Assembly (NCBI GenBank): GCA_963971305.1
Contig: OZ020307.1
Span: forward strand, 11,421,501 to 11,485,500
From: Arcuatula senhousia
Lineage: Eukaryota; Mollusca; Bivalvia; Mytilida; Mytilidae
Direction: 5' to 3'
DNA length: 64,000 nt
In this document: positions 1 to 11,870 of the stretch, in pieces
Position numbering within the stretch: the first letter of the stretch is position 1
Layout: every line of letters begins with the position of its first letter
The notes under the pieces: generated by a model
Told to the model about the DNA's origin: nothing
The model's database searches: none
The model's input: only the letters and a program-made list of their open reading frames with translations
Translations under genes and position numbers: made by a program

Positions 1-34
1 GCACCAACACTTTTGAGTTGGAGAATACATCAAA

Positions 35-295
35 GCTTTAAATTATCCGTCTAAATTTCAAAATTGTCTAAACCCTAAGGTTCTTCCTACCCCAGACATA
101 GGTTGATTATCTTAGTAATAATTTGGTTCCCCAGTTTGGTATTTTTGGTTTTATTGTTCTATGCTCTTCATATTCATATAGTGTTTGGCATTTTCAATAT
201 TTTTGGTAGAGCGCCTCTAATGAGTCTTGAATAGACGAAACGCGCGTCAGGCGTACCAAAATTTATTGTCTGGAACTTTGTTGTCATTTGTATTG
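35..295 (+). repeat. Interspersed retroposon-like repeat R1, near full length
   Basis: This is a copy of a roughly 260-bp repeat family with a conserved core (CGAAACGCGCGTCAGGCG) and an A/T-rich 3' end after GAACTTTGTTGTCATTT. Other copies lie at 39,311-39,551, 41,644-41,904, 19,736-19,927 (minus strand) and 8,319-8,374 (3' end only). I recognise the core as a common bivalve repeat motif. I see no tRNA-like head and no coding capacity. Confidence 0.75.
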
Positions 296-345
296 CTAAA
301 GAACTGAACATTTTATATTCTAGCCATTTTTTTGTAACAAGTTTG
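296..345. repeat. Remnant of the right end of an earlier duplication unit
   Basis: The bases following the R1 copy (GAACTGAACATTTTATA and neighbours) match 24,484-24,530 and, less well, 44,901-44,950, which are the right ends of units 1 and 2. This suggests that another unit of the tandem array ends here and extends left of the window. Confidence 0.5.
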
Positions 346-2289
346 TGCTTTCTTTCCGTGGATTTTGATTTCGCAATTAGGCATTGGCACATGCGCAGAT
401 CCAATATAATCAGAAGATGCACGATTTTTCATCAGATCAAAATTTTCAGAAGGTCTTTAAAAAGCAAAAGTGTCTTGTGTTTTACGTTTGTTATGTTGTT
501 GGTAAGGATTCTCATGAACCCATTTGACTCTTGATGCACTACACTCCGCTCAATTTTTCAAAATCTCTGAACCGTCCTTCTCATACTGTTTGCCATTTGT
601 TATAATGTTTTGCAGAAGCTTTCTTTGAAAAAAATGGTATTTTAGTTCAAGACAATGTTTTGGTGCTGATATCACTCTGGATGAATAATCAAAGAAGAAT
701 TCCCTTGTTCAAAACTCCTTCAACCGATATGTCGTGTGCGGGGGAAATTCATGCCTCATGTTGAGCCTGATGTTAACCACTTAAGACGGGATTATCGTTA
801 TGATAATGATGGTGGTTATAGTCTTATATCTAGTGGTATTAAATTATTTCCCCTGCAGAAAAATGTACAGAATCAACTTTTTGCATTTATTGCGCACGGA
901 TCTGACAGTTTTCATAAACGTTACACATGTAATGTTATTCAGAAATCATTTCTGCAATGTAAACTGTTGTTTAAACGGTCAACAAAGACGCGTGGTTTAA
1001 TAATTCGAATAAAACTTGGCGTACGTTGGAAAGGAAAATGCCAACTCAACCTTTAAAAAATTACACCAGGGGTAATACCTGCACTACATTCTCAAAACTC
1101 ATTGAAATGTTAGGTAATTACCTTTACCATCAATATATATTGGTTTGAAAATTATACTTTACCTGCAAGGGTATAAGATCCATTTCATTTTAGTCTGTTG
1201 CTATCGAAATTTGTTCAAGGGACGTAATTACCAAGATTTTTTTTTCATCGATAAACAACTTGCTATGGAACAGATACAGGATGACTGCTTTCTGAATTGG
1301 ATATTTAATCCAACACAATGCAAATGTACATGTTGTTAATCCCAATTTACGGACACTGGAGGTAAACATGTTGTATGACGTAATTAAATTCAACAGGTAA
1401 ATCGTGTACTTTTAAAGAGAAGGTTGTCAAGACGGACCAGAAAAAAAAGGTCTTTTTCTTAATTTTATTTTGGCTTAACCTCTTGCAGTACATGTCTGAA
1501 AATTTGCAGATATGAAGATGTACATTTTAAAAAATTGTGATTTATTTGAATTTTTTTTAATAAAAGTTAACCTTGTGCAATCCATTTCAGTTGCACCGTA
1601 TGTATTTTATAAATATCCAAAAAATAACATGCATTATAAATGCAATCTGTTACTTTTAAAAACTCTATTTAATTCAAAATAGTTTATTTTAACAGCATAA
1701 CTTAAAATTGGAAGAACTTTTGATTCACTTGACAACCAGGAAAAACATTCGAATTGACTTTCCTATCTTTTCCGATGAAGAGCTCACATTCTATTGTTTA
1801 AATACCACCAGTTTTCGGACTGTTATGGAACCAAAAAAGTAACCGTTTCAAATAGTGGTTACCAGAATTACTGGATGTTTGCTAAGACTATCAATTTCTG
1901 TGATTTTTCAAAATTGGATAAGTGAAAGCGCTAGCGCCACCCGATGTTTTTAAAAACGTGGGGTATGGGGGCAAACGCTTTAATATGTGTGAAAATTGGA
2001 GCCAGAAGATCGTATGCAGCGTTTTTTTTCAGAAATCGAGAGAACACAAGTGAAGTCGTAATTTTATCATTTAGTCAGTATTACTACAGATGGCGCTGCG
2101 CCTTTGTTGGCTGGTAAATTAGAATTTTGTTTATATCACACGTAAGATTTATCATTTTTAAATGATTTTGCAAAATTTCACATTCGTACGACATTATTTT
2201 GCTGAAATTAAATAGTTTTTTTTATTTCCATGGTATTTTAAATATCTTCATATGTTGCATTACTTTTTTGAGAGAGTTTGTGTTTGCAA
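346..2289. other. AT-rich DNA between array units, nothing recognised
   Basis: No gene or known repeat was recognised. The longest ORF (736-1,056, plus strand, 106 aa) has no motif I know and no counterpart in the other units, so I do not call it a gene. The equivalent place in units 1 and 2 (24,540-24,725 and 44,950-45,100) is much shorter, so this stretch is probably inserted or differently derived DNA. Confidence 0.4.
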
Positions 2290-4404
2290 TTCCAGGCTTT
2301 GTTATACTAGTATTATTTATGTATTATCATTGTACCAATGTGTTTACAGATTACTCTGGTCTTTTAAAGATCTTATAACGTACTTTTGGGAATATATATT
2401 GCTAACGTATTTTACAAACTGAATAGAAAGAGTTGTTAACTAGTCTTTTAACAATGGACAAGGGACAAAATATTGCAATTTCTGTCTCATCAACCCAAAA
2501 GATTGTTATGAAAGGTGATAGAACCTCCATCGTTCACATAATGCCCCTCTCAAAGTCAAAGGGTTTACGGTAGCAAACCTAGTAGTAAAATAAATGTGCG
2601 ATTCGGGTCATCTTAATCTGCCAGGAAATAAAAGACATAACTTAAACCAAGCTTCAAAAGATGGACTCAACAAAATAACAATTTAACAGCATATTCTAAA
2701 ACATTTTTTTTTAGTTAAATTTTCTTAGATTCATAAATTTGCGTTAGAGTTCAATCTATATCAATAAGATAAAGAACAGAGTTGTGTTTTTTTTCCTTTT
2801 TGTATGTTTCCCGAGTGTTTGTAAAATAATTCATATATATTATCTAATTGTAACGAATTAATGATGTATATGCTTGTTATATTGTCCAACTTTATAGCTT
2901 GTGAAAATCATGTTTTCTGATATCATTAAAAGCAAGAGCAGAGACCCTGGAGGGAAGTTTTATTTGATATGATTTTCTAAAATAAATCGTCCAGAAATCC
3001 TCTCCTAATTTAACCTTTCATTGGTTTGATCGTCAGTTTTCAACTATCTATGAACTTTCTGTCAGTAATAAATACGAATTATCACCACAAATGAAAACTT
3101 GGTGACATATGTGTCATCTGACATGAAATTTCTCGGAAAACTATATATCATTTATAATTAAAATTGACAACATCAAATTGATAATTATTCGGGCAAAACA
3201 CGCATACTCAAAACAGAAAAATATTCGAAGGAGTAACTATCACCTGACGACAAAAATAATAAAATAATGTGAAAGAAAAATGAACAACTATAAAGCATCT
3301 TTTAAAACTTATTTTAAAAGCGAAAACAAATAACCTTCTCTTGTCTTCATTGCAAACTATCATTTTTGTAGGTTATGTTACATTCTTGGGAAACAATCCG
3401 GAACTATTGCCAAATTTAAAATGGTCCTTAGAAATAGCAAAGTCAAACAGTCTGTTGTTATCCTATAATTTAAGAAATGTACTAGTAACAGCTTGGTTAA
3501 TGTTAGATATAAAAAAAAATGCTGTTAAAACTTATTTCCCATTTTTATAGCGAGCAAAACTCGTAGCGGCGCGAAGTGCCCCCGGGAACGTTGAGCTCTA
3601 TAGCAAGTTCCCGCGAAAAAATTGCCTAATGCTGATATTGATTTTTTATTTCGTCCAGATATGCATCTCAAACTGACTTGCAGGTGCGGTGTGAATATTT
3701 ATAAAAATGCTTCTAAAAATACATTCTGTGTATTAAAACATAAGTTTCTACTAACCATGCTAACGACGTAATTTGTTTGCACTTTTCATTTATTTTTGTA
3801 CATTGCACATCAACGAAGTGAATATTTTCAAAGTCATCAGTTCTTTAAAATTTGGAGCGAAACGTAACGCGCTCATAGGCGCCATTTTCATAATTAACCA
3901 TAATGAATTCACGGCGTCGTTTGCTTAAATTAGATTTGGAGCATTTGTAAGAAGTTTTTACGATTATCAAGTTTAAACATTTCTTCCTCTCTTTTCCCTA
4001 TATCAAATGAAGCAAATTGAATAATTATGATGTGCTCGCAGCTAGGCAATGCCTAATTCATATTAGTTTTTCTAATGCATTTCATTTAGTTTATCTCACC
4101 GATACAAGTCTTTGGAGCCAAATTGTTATTGTTTTCATTAAAAAAGTTAACCATTCCGAACAATTTTCAAGCTTAAGGACAAACCATAATTTACTTCTTC
4201 AGACACCAGTTTTTTTTTTCTTGAACTGCACATGGTCGATATCTTCGGTGTTCAATTTGGCTTTCCTCACTACTTTTAGTTTAAGACCTTCCAATGTTTC
4301 GATTCAAATGCTGCTGATGAGAGTTTAGTCCTTGAAAAATCGATATACAGAATAACAAAATTAACAGCTTTATATCCGGTTTTTTAATTTTGAATAGAAA
4401 ATAA

Positions 4405-4505
4405 TGAGATGTGGAATAAGTGTACGCGACACAGCCCACAATTAAACGGCAATTAAGAAAACCCACAATGGACAACCGCCATCAGCCTTCAACGAGGTCC
4501 GGGTT
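4405..4505 (+). repeat. Mussel short interspersed repeat R3, 5' fragment
   Basis: It begins GAGATGTGGAATAAGTGTAC and runs to CAGCCTTCAACGAGG. The same family is seen at 5,497-5,815, 47,103-47,185 and 51,777-52,065, with a 3' fragment at 29,738-29,800. It resembles the widespread bivalve repeat that contains 'GGCCTTCAAC' and ends near 'GTGGCGGGGTTAAAC'. The equivalent place in unit 2 (about 26,800-26,990) holds different sequence. Confidence 0.65.
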
Positions 4506-4591
4506 TTTAATTACATTTTCCTTTTAATTCTTTATGACCACCACCTCTCAGTTAAAGCAGTTTTAGTACTTGTTGTCTCCCAACGCAAACT

Positions 4592-4812
4592 CAAGCGTGG
4601 ACATAGAAAGGCTGAACGTCCGTCCGTCCATGTGCTTGTGTGTTGGGATCACATCTTTATTTATAGATATCTCAGCTACTATTATTCCTAGGACTACGGT
4701 TTCAGGCAGGGTCTCATATGATGGGATGTGTTTTCAGTTCTACTTCCTGTTAAATGAGCCAACTTGCTTGTTTGCGGTCGATGGGATAATGAGGCACTCT
4801 GTTATTGCTTAG
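4592..4812 (+). repeat. Interspersed repeat R5 (GGACATAGAAA family)
   Basis: Conserved blocks are GGACATAGAAA, ATCTCAGCTACTATTATTC, GTCTCATATGATGGGATG and CTACTTCCTGTTAA. Related copies lie at 29,160-29,375, 48,237-48,490, 55,360-55,560 and 55,560-55,760. The two at 55 kb are head-to-tail. An 80-aa ORF here is not conserved in the other copies and is not called as a gene. Confidence 0.6.
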
Positions 4813-5496
4813 GTAAGGTGTAGATAACATGATGAAATTTAGTATATTTTATTAATGTGAAGCACATTGGCTACATCGTGACTTTAGTTGAATGGACATC
4901 ATATTACTCATTATAACTCAGGGTTTTTATAAATAATCTGAAAGGTAGAACATTTTCATTTGAATTATAATTATCCCCTACTTAACAAACTTAATTGAAT
5001 TCTGTAAAACCACAGGAATGCAAGTAATACATTTAGAATATCTGCTTTAAGTTTGCCCTTTCGAAATTTTGACATTCGGATGCCCCATTGGTACCTCTGC
5101 TTCTTTCTTTTCGGAATCGTTTAGAATGACAGTGGTTCAATGTCTTTAAGGACAATTTGTATTTTTTAGTACTAGTAGTAGATCATAATTGTGAAAGCAT
5201 CCCTCATCTTAATGACTCTTACCAATCAATTTTCTTGACTTTTAGTGTGTTCTGATAGAATTCATAACCTGTTTTATTACTGTTCTGGGTTAATGATCTG
5301 GCCACTCTGTAAAGGGTTTCAACAAGAATGAAATACAGTTTGGATTATTGGGTTCAAAAACAACCATTGGTTTCCTTTAAAAAAAATAAACAAAACACCG
5401 GTAACATAACAGATTGCTAAGGTCTTTCGCCATTGTCTTCTTCGAGTTTCATAGTAATTAGTCATATTCTTAAAGGTCATTAAAATTAGAAATAAA

Positions 5497-5815
5497 TGAG
5501 ATGTGGAATAAGTGTACGCGAAACAGCTCACATCACAAGTGGGAATTTAGAAAAACACAATGGAAACCGCCAGCAGCCTTCAACGAGGCTACTCGCCGTT
5601 CTGCAATAGGTCCAAGGTCTAAATAAAATACAAATAATTCGAATCCATTCCTGAAATATTCAGAAATTGACCTCCTTCTTAACCAAGGAACAGAAAACAT
5701 CGACAAGATGAGTACAAACAGAAACAGAGCTTAAAATGTAGCGGGGTTAAATTATTTTTTGGGGCCCAACCTTCCCCCTGTCAATAATCCCAGACAAAGC
5801 ACAAAAAATAACACA
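5497..5815 (+). repeat. Interspersed repeat R3, near full length
   Basis: It begins GAGATGTGGAATAAGTGTAC and ends in the GTAGCGGGGTTAAAT...CCCAACCTTCCCCC block typical of the family's 3' end. In unit 2 only the 3' block survives (29,738-29,800), so the rest was lost there or the two insertions differ. Confidence 0.65.
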
Positions 5816-6744
5816 CAATAAAATTCAAATCTTTTAACACTCAATTCTACTAGATTGAACTTTAGACAAAGAAGCTGATAATCAACAGATCAAATTTCAA
5901 ATTAATAGAATTTGATCTACCAATCGACCTTTATGGGTATGACTAATAAGTCAATTTTCTTGACTTTTAGTGTGTTCTGATAGAATTCATAACCTGTTTT
6001 ATTACTATACTATTTCAGGAATGGATTCGAATTATGGCAGGGTACTTCACACGCTGTTATGCCAATAATATTTTACAATTTTTTGTATATAGTATAGTGC
6101 ATAGCCTAAACACTCCATGGGTTTTCTGACTGAAAGCCCCTTATTCAGAACCCTTACTGTAGTGTCTTAATGGCACATATATTATACAAGCAAAAAAATC
6201 GAATTAACAAGACATTCGTATGTCTTTGAAAGTGGCATCTCAAGAAGATTTGTATCACAGTTTTTACTTTGCATACAATTACTAAAAAAGTCTTAACATT
6301 AATTTTTCCATGTTTTTTACGTATAAATGTGGTACAAGAGTAAGTAATGATAATTCTCTTTTTTCTGTCGATGTTATACTCTATATTAGAGCGTTATAAC
6401 CCCTTATTAGTCATACCCATAAAGGTCGATTGGAAAATCAGAAATCACTTACTAACATTACATTGCATTAATGCTAATAGTGGCCAATTGCAGGGTACTT
6501 CAGACGCTGTTATGCCAATAAGATATTACAATTCTTTGTTTATAGTATAGTGCATAGCTTAAACACTCCATGGGCCTAACAACTTCTATTTAAATTCTGA
6601 GCATGAAACTTACCACTATCATCTCCTCTTAAATCAACATTAAAAACGCCGAATAGTGCAAGAACCTTTAATATAGGGGGAAGGTTTGACGAACCTGAAA
6701 CCTGGTTTAACCCACCATTTCTTTTGAAATGCCTGTATCAAGTC

Positions 6745-6865
6745 AGGACGATTGCGATCTTCAATTTTTTTCGGTTTGTCTTCCTTGTTTTGTTTTGGGT
6801 TATGGACATTTGAGATTGATTCCCCAAGTTCGGTAATTTTGTTAATATCTTTATATACTATATAA
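6745..6865 (+). repeat. Interspersed repeat R7 (TTCGGTAATTTTGTTAATATC)
   Basis: This ~110-bp block also occurs at 30,545-30,660 (its unit-2 partner), and in related form at 32,985-33,085 and 35,455-35,570, where it reads CTGGACTATGAGATTG...AAGTTCGGTAGTTTTGTTATT. The type of element is unknown. Confidence 0.5.
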
Positions 6866-6934
6866 TTCGACCTTTTGTGGTTGTTTGTCGCATACTTTTT
6901 ACATAATTACGACTATGATGCACCTTTTTTCTGA

Positions 6935-7125
6935 TTTTTCTGAGCACCTGAGTTCACTCTGGTTTCGACTAGAGTTCGCGTTGTTGATTGATATTCAGTT
7001 GTTTTGTGTTTCCATGTTTTACATGTTGTCTGTTTTTGTCCCGTTCTTGTTGGTGTTTGCTGGTTTTGTCTCTGCCCTTTCGGACTTTTGATATTCGGAT
7101 ACCCCATTGGTACCTCTGCTTCCTT
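6935..7125 (+). repeat. Interspersed repeat R2, 3' portion
   Basis: It runs from CACCTGAGTTCACTCTGG to CCCCATTGGTACCTCTGCTTC. The same family occurs at 20,385-20,660, 33,750-33,940, 34,540-34,830, 41,920-42,170, 49,560-49,745 and 52,690-52,880, and on the minus strand at 7,855-8,190 and 31,455-31,790. Longer copies add a 5' part (TTGGTTTGTCATAGGGTTGA). Several short ORFs fall inside these copies and are not genes. Confidence 0.6.
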
Positions 7126-7730
7126 CTCAGCAATGGAAAATTTCAAAACTTGGGTTCTCAAGCACTAACAACAATCATGTTTAGTTTAAATGATTGTAAA
7201 TGTCTTAAAGGGAAAGAAATAGAACAACAGCTTCTATCATGTTTTATTTTCTTATTATTGTACCTGTCAAGCGCGGCCATCATTCAGTGCTGAGAACTTT
7301 CACTGAACTTCTAGTTTGTGTTTTTTTACAATTGAGTCGGTCATAAACAATTAATTTTGGCTCAAGATCAATTTTTAAGACATCATTTAGTGTTATAATA
7401 ATAGGAAAACAATATAATAACGATGAATGAAATATAAAACTGCTCGATTCAAGGCCGTTGATTGTTGTCAATCTTGGTTATATGAACCAATCAAATAAAT
7501 AAATGAAGAAATAAAACAATCAGCAAAAGTTGTGTAAGAGGCCATCAATTGGTAGCCTACGACATAACAACACCATTGGGACAAATATAATTTAAGAAAC
7601 AAACACAAAATAAGCATGCACTTGTTTTATATTTTTTATCTCTTAGCACTTAAGTCAAGTTCAAACAGGCTTATGTTTTTTTCTCGGTGACTTTAGACAT
7701 TTCTTAAGCATATTTTTTGAAATTTTGTTG

Positions 7731-7862
7731 TTATGATCGTTTCGAGATCTCCGTGCTGATTTTCCACTGCACGTAAGGTGTTCCATGCCCGATGTTTATA
7801 TGCTCCGTAACCAGCACGGTTTTTTTGTGTTGCAGATACATTTAAGTCTGAATAATCAGTTT
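7731..7862 (-). pseudogene. Exon-like ORF remnant, frameshifted (half-unit 1a)
   Basis: Read on the minus strand this matches the open version at 31,324-31,452, but a run of seven T on the plus strand instead of six shifts the frame. Shared residues across the four copies include (T)DYSD, a VPE or VTE, and PINxGxGT or HINIGHGT. I do not recognise the protein. It may be a dead exon of an ancestral gene or of a mobile element. Confidence 0.35.
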
Positions 7863-8190
7863 AAAGAATCAGAGGTACCAGTTGGACATGCAGAGGTCAA
7901 AGTCCAAGTCCAAAAGGGCAGAGACAAAAGCACAAACAAGGACAGAACGAAAAAAAAAAACATACAAAACACGAAAACACAAAACTACTGAATATCAATT
8001 AACTTTGCTTACTCATGTCGTTTCGAGAGTAAACTCGGGTGCTCCAGGAGAATAAGCGGTTCTTGCCTGCTATAGCACACCGTCGCACTATTAATTTTCA
8101 ATTCAGTGTGTCAAATCTGGTAAAGGGTGGCAAAACAAAACCCTATGACAAACCAACATCTGCATTCGTCTGAAAAAGGGAAATCCAATA
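7855..8190 (-). repeat. Interspersed repeat R2, long copy
   Basis: This is a minus-strand copy with both the 5' part (reading TTTGTCATAGGG on the minus strand) and the 3' part (ending near the CAGAGGTACCAGTTGGAC block on the plus strand). A collinear copy is at 31,455-31,790, so the insertion predates the unit 1/unit 2 duplication. Confidence 0.6.
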
Positions 8191-8318
8191 TTTGGCTATG
8201 ACTGTATGATGTCGACAATAAAATTTCTAGAGTGAAGACAGCAACTGAGGAGCAACATTACCTTGTGTTAGCATTTTTGTGTCAAACGTGACGCTCTGCC
8301 AAAGAAATCGGTGTAATT

Positions 8319-8374
8319 CGCGCGCGTCAGGCGTAGCAAAATTTATTGTCTCGAACTTTGTTGTCATTTGTATT
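8319..8374 (+). repeat. 5'-truncated R1 insertion (56 bp)
   Basis: Only the last 56 bp of R1 are present, from CGCGCGTCAGGCG to TTGTCATTTGTATT. In unit 2 the flanks are continuous (GGTGTTATTCTCACAAG at about 31,891), so this is a unit-1-specific insertion lacking the 5' part of the family. Confidence 0.7.
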
Positions 8375-9129
8375 CCCACAAGTTCTGGGGTAACGAATCA
8401 ATTTTGATAAGTTAACTCCATAAGCTTGAAAATCCTAAATTATTTAAGTTATAAATTGTTTTACTCATGACAATTGTAAGATCTAGTTTTAAACTAGACA
8501 CGTTTGTGTTTTACTATTAGTTCTTCAACTTTTTTCTTTGGTCTTGTCATTGCTTGTTATTCTTGATATCTTGTGTCAAGTATTACTCAGAACTGTGAAC
8601 CTTGTCATATCATTTGTTGAACGACAAGACCACCAATTAAATACTAGCATCTCAAATAAAAATCAAGTGAAAACATTGAAACGTGTGGGTGTAGTAATGC
8701 TACAAAAAATTGCTTTATATGAAAATATATTACATTTGTATATTAAGATCTGCAAAATGATACAATTATACGATGAAAACGAGCTTGTTTAACAAGACAA
8801 TACAGATTTTAAAGTGACGTAACTTGTAAAAAGATTTGTAGCCTTCCCACGTAGTCATTGAACGAATTCGAAGGTTTTTAGAAATCTAGTGATTATTTGT
8901 TACTCAAGATGAAATTTTATTTGTATGATTATTTGGTGATTATTTGTCGTTCTTGGTCGTAAATAAAATTTTGAGCACATTTGAAGAAGTGAAAAAAGAA
9001 TATAAAAATCAATCTCTTAACAATAAGTTGCGGTTACGCAATGAAAATCCACATTAATGCTTTCAGGTTGTCAGACGGAAAACACTGCATCACGAAAGCC
9101 TCTAAAGAGATAACTTCCAACACTAAGAA

Positions 9130-10211
9130 TGTAAGGCAAAAAAGTGTCCTGGGATAAAGTGTCCGGGAGGACAATATATTCCAGAAAAGTTGCCATTTTC
9201 AAGTGTCCCCTGCTATTAAATAGTGTCCATTAGTAGGACATTTTTACCTTCTTATGCCATTTAGAATTGTCCGTTTAAAAAATGGCAGCTCTAGTGGACA
9301 TTATGTAATTTTACAGTATTCTTTTTAAAACTCAATATTAGTGATTGTATAACTAAATTCCGTTATAAAGTATTAAGTATTTTTATTCAGGCAATTATGG
9401 CCCGTTAGGATATATATTATTGATTTTGACACATGCAATATATAATGTCAAAAAACATTCACTCTCACACTTTCTCTCTTTCACTATCATACTGATTGAA
9501 ATGATTTCTTTTACAATAAAATAATAGAATAAGACAAAATTATATTGCTCCATACATGTACAATACATTTGAAACAGATTTTTATTGCTAATATTATCAA
9601 GATGAAAAATATGCCAGAAAAAAGTAGAAACCACAGCATTAAGTTAAATACTCAGTTGTTAGGTGACAATTTATAGAAAAGTGAATTAGTATAACTGTAT
9701 AAGTCAATGTTTACTTTTTTTGAGTGCATTTATTTAGTCAATCTAATTAAAAACCGATCTCGCATCACTCCCGGTTTTTAATAAGATTGATATTTAGTTG
9801 TCTTCTTTGATTTGTATTAAATGTTACTTAAATTAAACACTCATATTTGGAAAAAGATCTTATTCAAATGACTTTTATGAATTAAGATGGACAATTTTTC
9901 ATACATATGGACATTATTTCATAGATTCAGATTTAAGATTAAATAAGGTTCCCCAATTAATATGTTATAATATTATCATAAAATAATGAATTGTTATATT
10001 GTTTAGTAAGTAATCGGGTATAATTAGATAAAATGTTTGTCTATTCCTGCATTAAATATGATGGACATTTTTTCATAGCTATGGACATAATTTTATAGAT
10101 TTAAAGTGTCCAGGACATTATTTTATAGCAATATTATGTCTATGGACAGTATTTACCATTTTAAATAGTCTGGAGGACATATTAAAATGGGGGACATTAT
10201 AAAATCTTACA
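9130..10211. mobile_element. 1,082-bp TGTAAG element with arrays of GGACA/TGTCC
   Basis: The insertion is absent from unit 2 at about 32,655. Flanks are AGAA (9,126-9,129) and AGAA (10,212-10,215), against a single AGAA in the empty site, so a 4-bp target duplication is likely. The ends are inverted: TGTAAG at the left and CTTACA at the right, followed in each arm by a GTCC-containing motif about 14 bp further in. Inside I count about 17 copies of GGACA or its complement TGTCC, many within the phrase GGACATTATTTTATAG, clustered in the outer thirds. No transposase is visible, so it would be non-autonomous. The superfamily was not identified. Confidence 0.75.
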
Positions 10212-10689
10212 AGAAAACTGATAGAATATGTCGACTTAGTTCAACAACTACGTTAAGCTAGTATAGTATATTGGAAAATAGTTAAAAAGAAAAAGTTAAA
10301 CATTTTAATTATTTAATAAATGTTGATTTAAAGATATAATTACTTCATGGATTTAACTGTGTTAAAAAAAACAACGGTGGTAGTTCACAACGCCCTTTTT
10401 AAATCAAGTTTCTCATACAGACCGGTCCGTATTAATGGTAGAAAAAAGCACAAAAAGTACACAAAGCAATCCAACGACCTTGTAAAGGGGATCGGACATT
10501 CACACAATAAAGCATCAGTGTCTTTGGAAAGTTTTGTTTGATACAGGTTTTGAACAATATTGGCGTCAATATGGTGTATTAAGAGGTATGTACTTCATCT
10601 CGTTTAGCCAGACAGTGATGGGTTTCAATTTTCTCAAACATGTTGATTCATTTTATCTAAAATAAATAAATTTATATCATGAATTATAC

Positions 10690-11870
10690 AATATAGAGAT
10701 GTGGAACACTAGCATTCGAAACCATTTCCAAGGAATACGTAAAATGTTGACATAAATTCATTATAATAATTGCGGTTCATTTGTCGCTATCATGTTCATA
10801 TCAAAGTAACAAAGCGTATCCAAAATCGTTGTCCTGCGTTCCTTTTCTTAACATAAGTGTTAATCAAATTCTAAGTCCATAATCCAAATCTGTGTCCGTA
10901 AGGGGCCAGTCGTCCGTGTCTATATCTTGGTATGTACTATCATCTGTCCAAAACTATTCTTGTTAAGTTACTTTTTGTTAATTTAAGTTATGGTTGATCA
11001 TCTAAATGTGCAACGAAAGTTCAGATCATCTACTGATTTGTTAGTCTTGTGCTTTTGTTTCATGTTTCTGCAAAGCTCTGTGTTGAGAGTTCTCTTCCGA
11101 CATCGTAGTGTTGTTGATTTTCTTGTTAATTTACGAAAGTTTACTCGACGTTGTGTCTTCTGTTTTCTTTTTTTTTTCTCTCTGGCTGTTTTAGTTCTCA
11201 AATTTTTCACTCTATACTTTGTATCCATATCTGTAGTGTTCCTGTTTACACTGACCTTCTTAGTGGGTGTCGTTGTGTCTTGGAACGGTATAATCAACTT
11301 AGCATTTTCTGTCTCGGTACAAATAACACCCTGGTCTTCAGCTGGGATGCAAACATTCTCAATAGTACATTCATCGGGACATTTAGTGTTGAAGTCTGGC
11401 AACTCTTAAGCCGAATTCACGCTTAGGTATCTCCCTTGGTGAAGCACAATGGAACATAGTTTTCCGATATTTATATTCAGATCCAAAGTAAACATTGTTG
11501 TGCTCACGATTTCCTACTCGATGTCAGAAATGTCTGTAACTTCTAAAATCTCTTCATCTTACATTTCTTTATCTGATTTGGTCTGTACCAAGCTCTCTAG
11601 CAGACGAGTTAGCAAGTCTGTTTCGATGTCATTACTTTTTCGAAGATTTTCCACTTTCTAAAGCTGCCTCTCTGCAATACGTCTATGGCCATTGGTCACG
11701 GCACCAAAATCTGGGGACAATGTGGAATGAAGAAAAAGACGTGAGTTCAGTTATAGGTTGTTTTCAAATCGTAATCAAGCTACTAACAAAGAGAACTTCA
11801 CAATACATATAAATGTTACAACATAGAACTGTGAAACGCAAGAGCTTACGTACCCGCCGAATTCCCGACA
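10690..11870 (-). mobile_element. Decayed 5' end of a BEL/Pao-like LTR retrotransposon
   Basis: This segment is present in unit 1 and absent from unit 2 (about 33,290-33,345), whose flanks resume at the ACATTGATATTTTCTTTC block. Read on the minus strand it starts TGTCGGGAATTCGG at 11,870, a plausible short LTR (about 11,720-11,870). A candidate primer-binding site (TGGTGCCGTGACC) follows at 11,706-11,694, then a gag-like coding stretch broken by stop codons. The far (left) end is not a clean LTR end, so the copy is truncated. This is a relic, not a working element. Confidence 0.5.
10998..11690 (-). pseudogene. Broken gag-like region of the BEL-like relic
   Basis: Minus-strand translation of about 11,690-11,410 shows an acidic, coiled stretch (DEEILEVTDISDIE and similar) like the N-terminal part of BEL/Pao gag proteins, interrupted by several stops. 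Next to it lies an open, lysine/arginine-rich stretch of 134 aa (11,402-10,998) with no zinc knuckle that I can see. The family call is inference from residue pattern; the broken state is directly visible. Confidence 0.4.

Noticed and set aside
736..1056. 106-aa plus-strand ORF
   Set aside because: No recognisable motif, no paralogue in the other units, and AT-rich composition like its surroundings.
8538..8792. 84-aa plus-strand ORF matched by 32,032-32,280 in unit 2
   Set aside because: The similarity is simply that of recently duplicated DNA. In half-unit 1b (about 19,420-19,560) the same stretch has stops, and N-termini differ between the two copies.
10990..11409. 139-aa plus-strand ORF
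   Set aside because: Antisense shadow of the basic minus-strand frame of the BEL-like relic.
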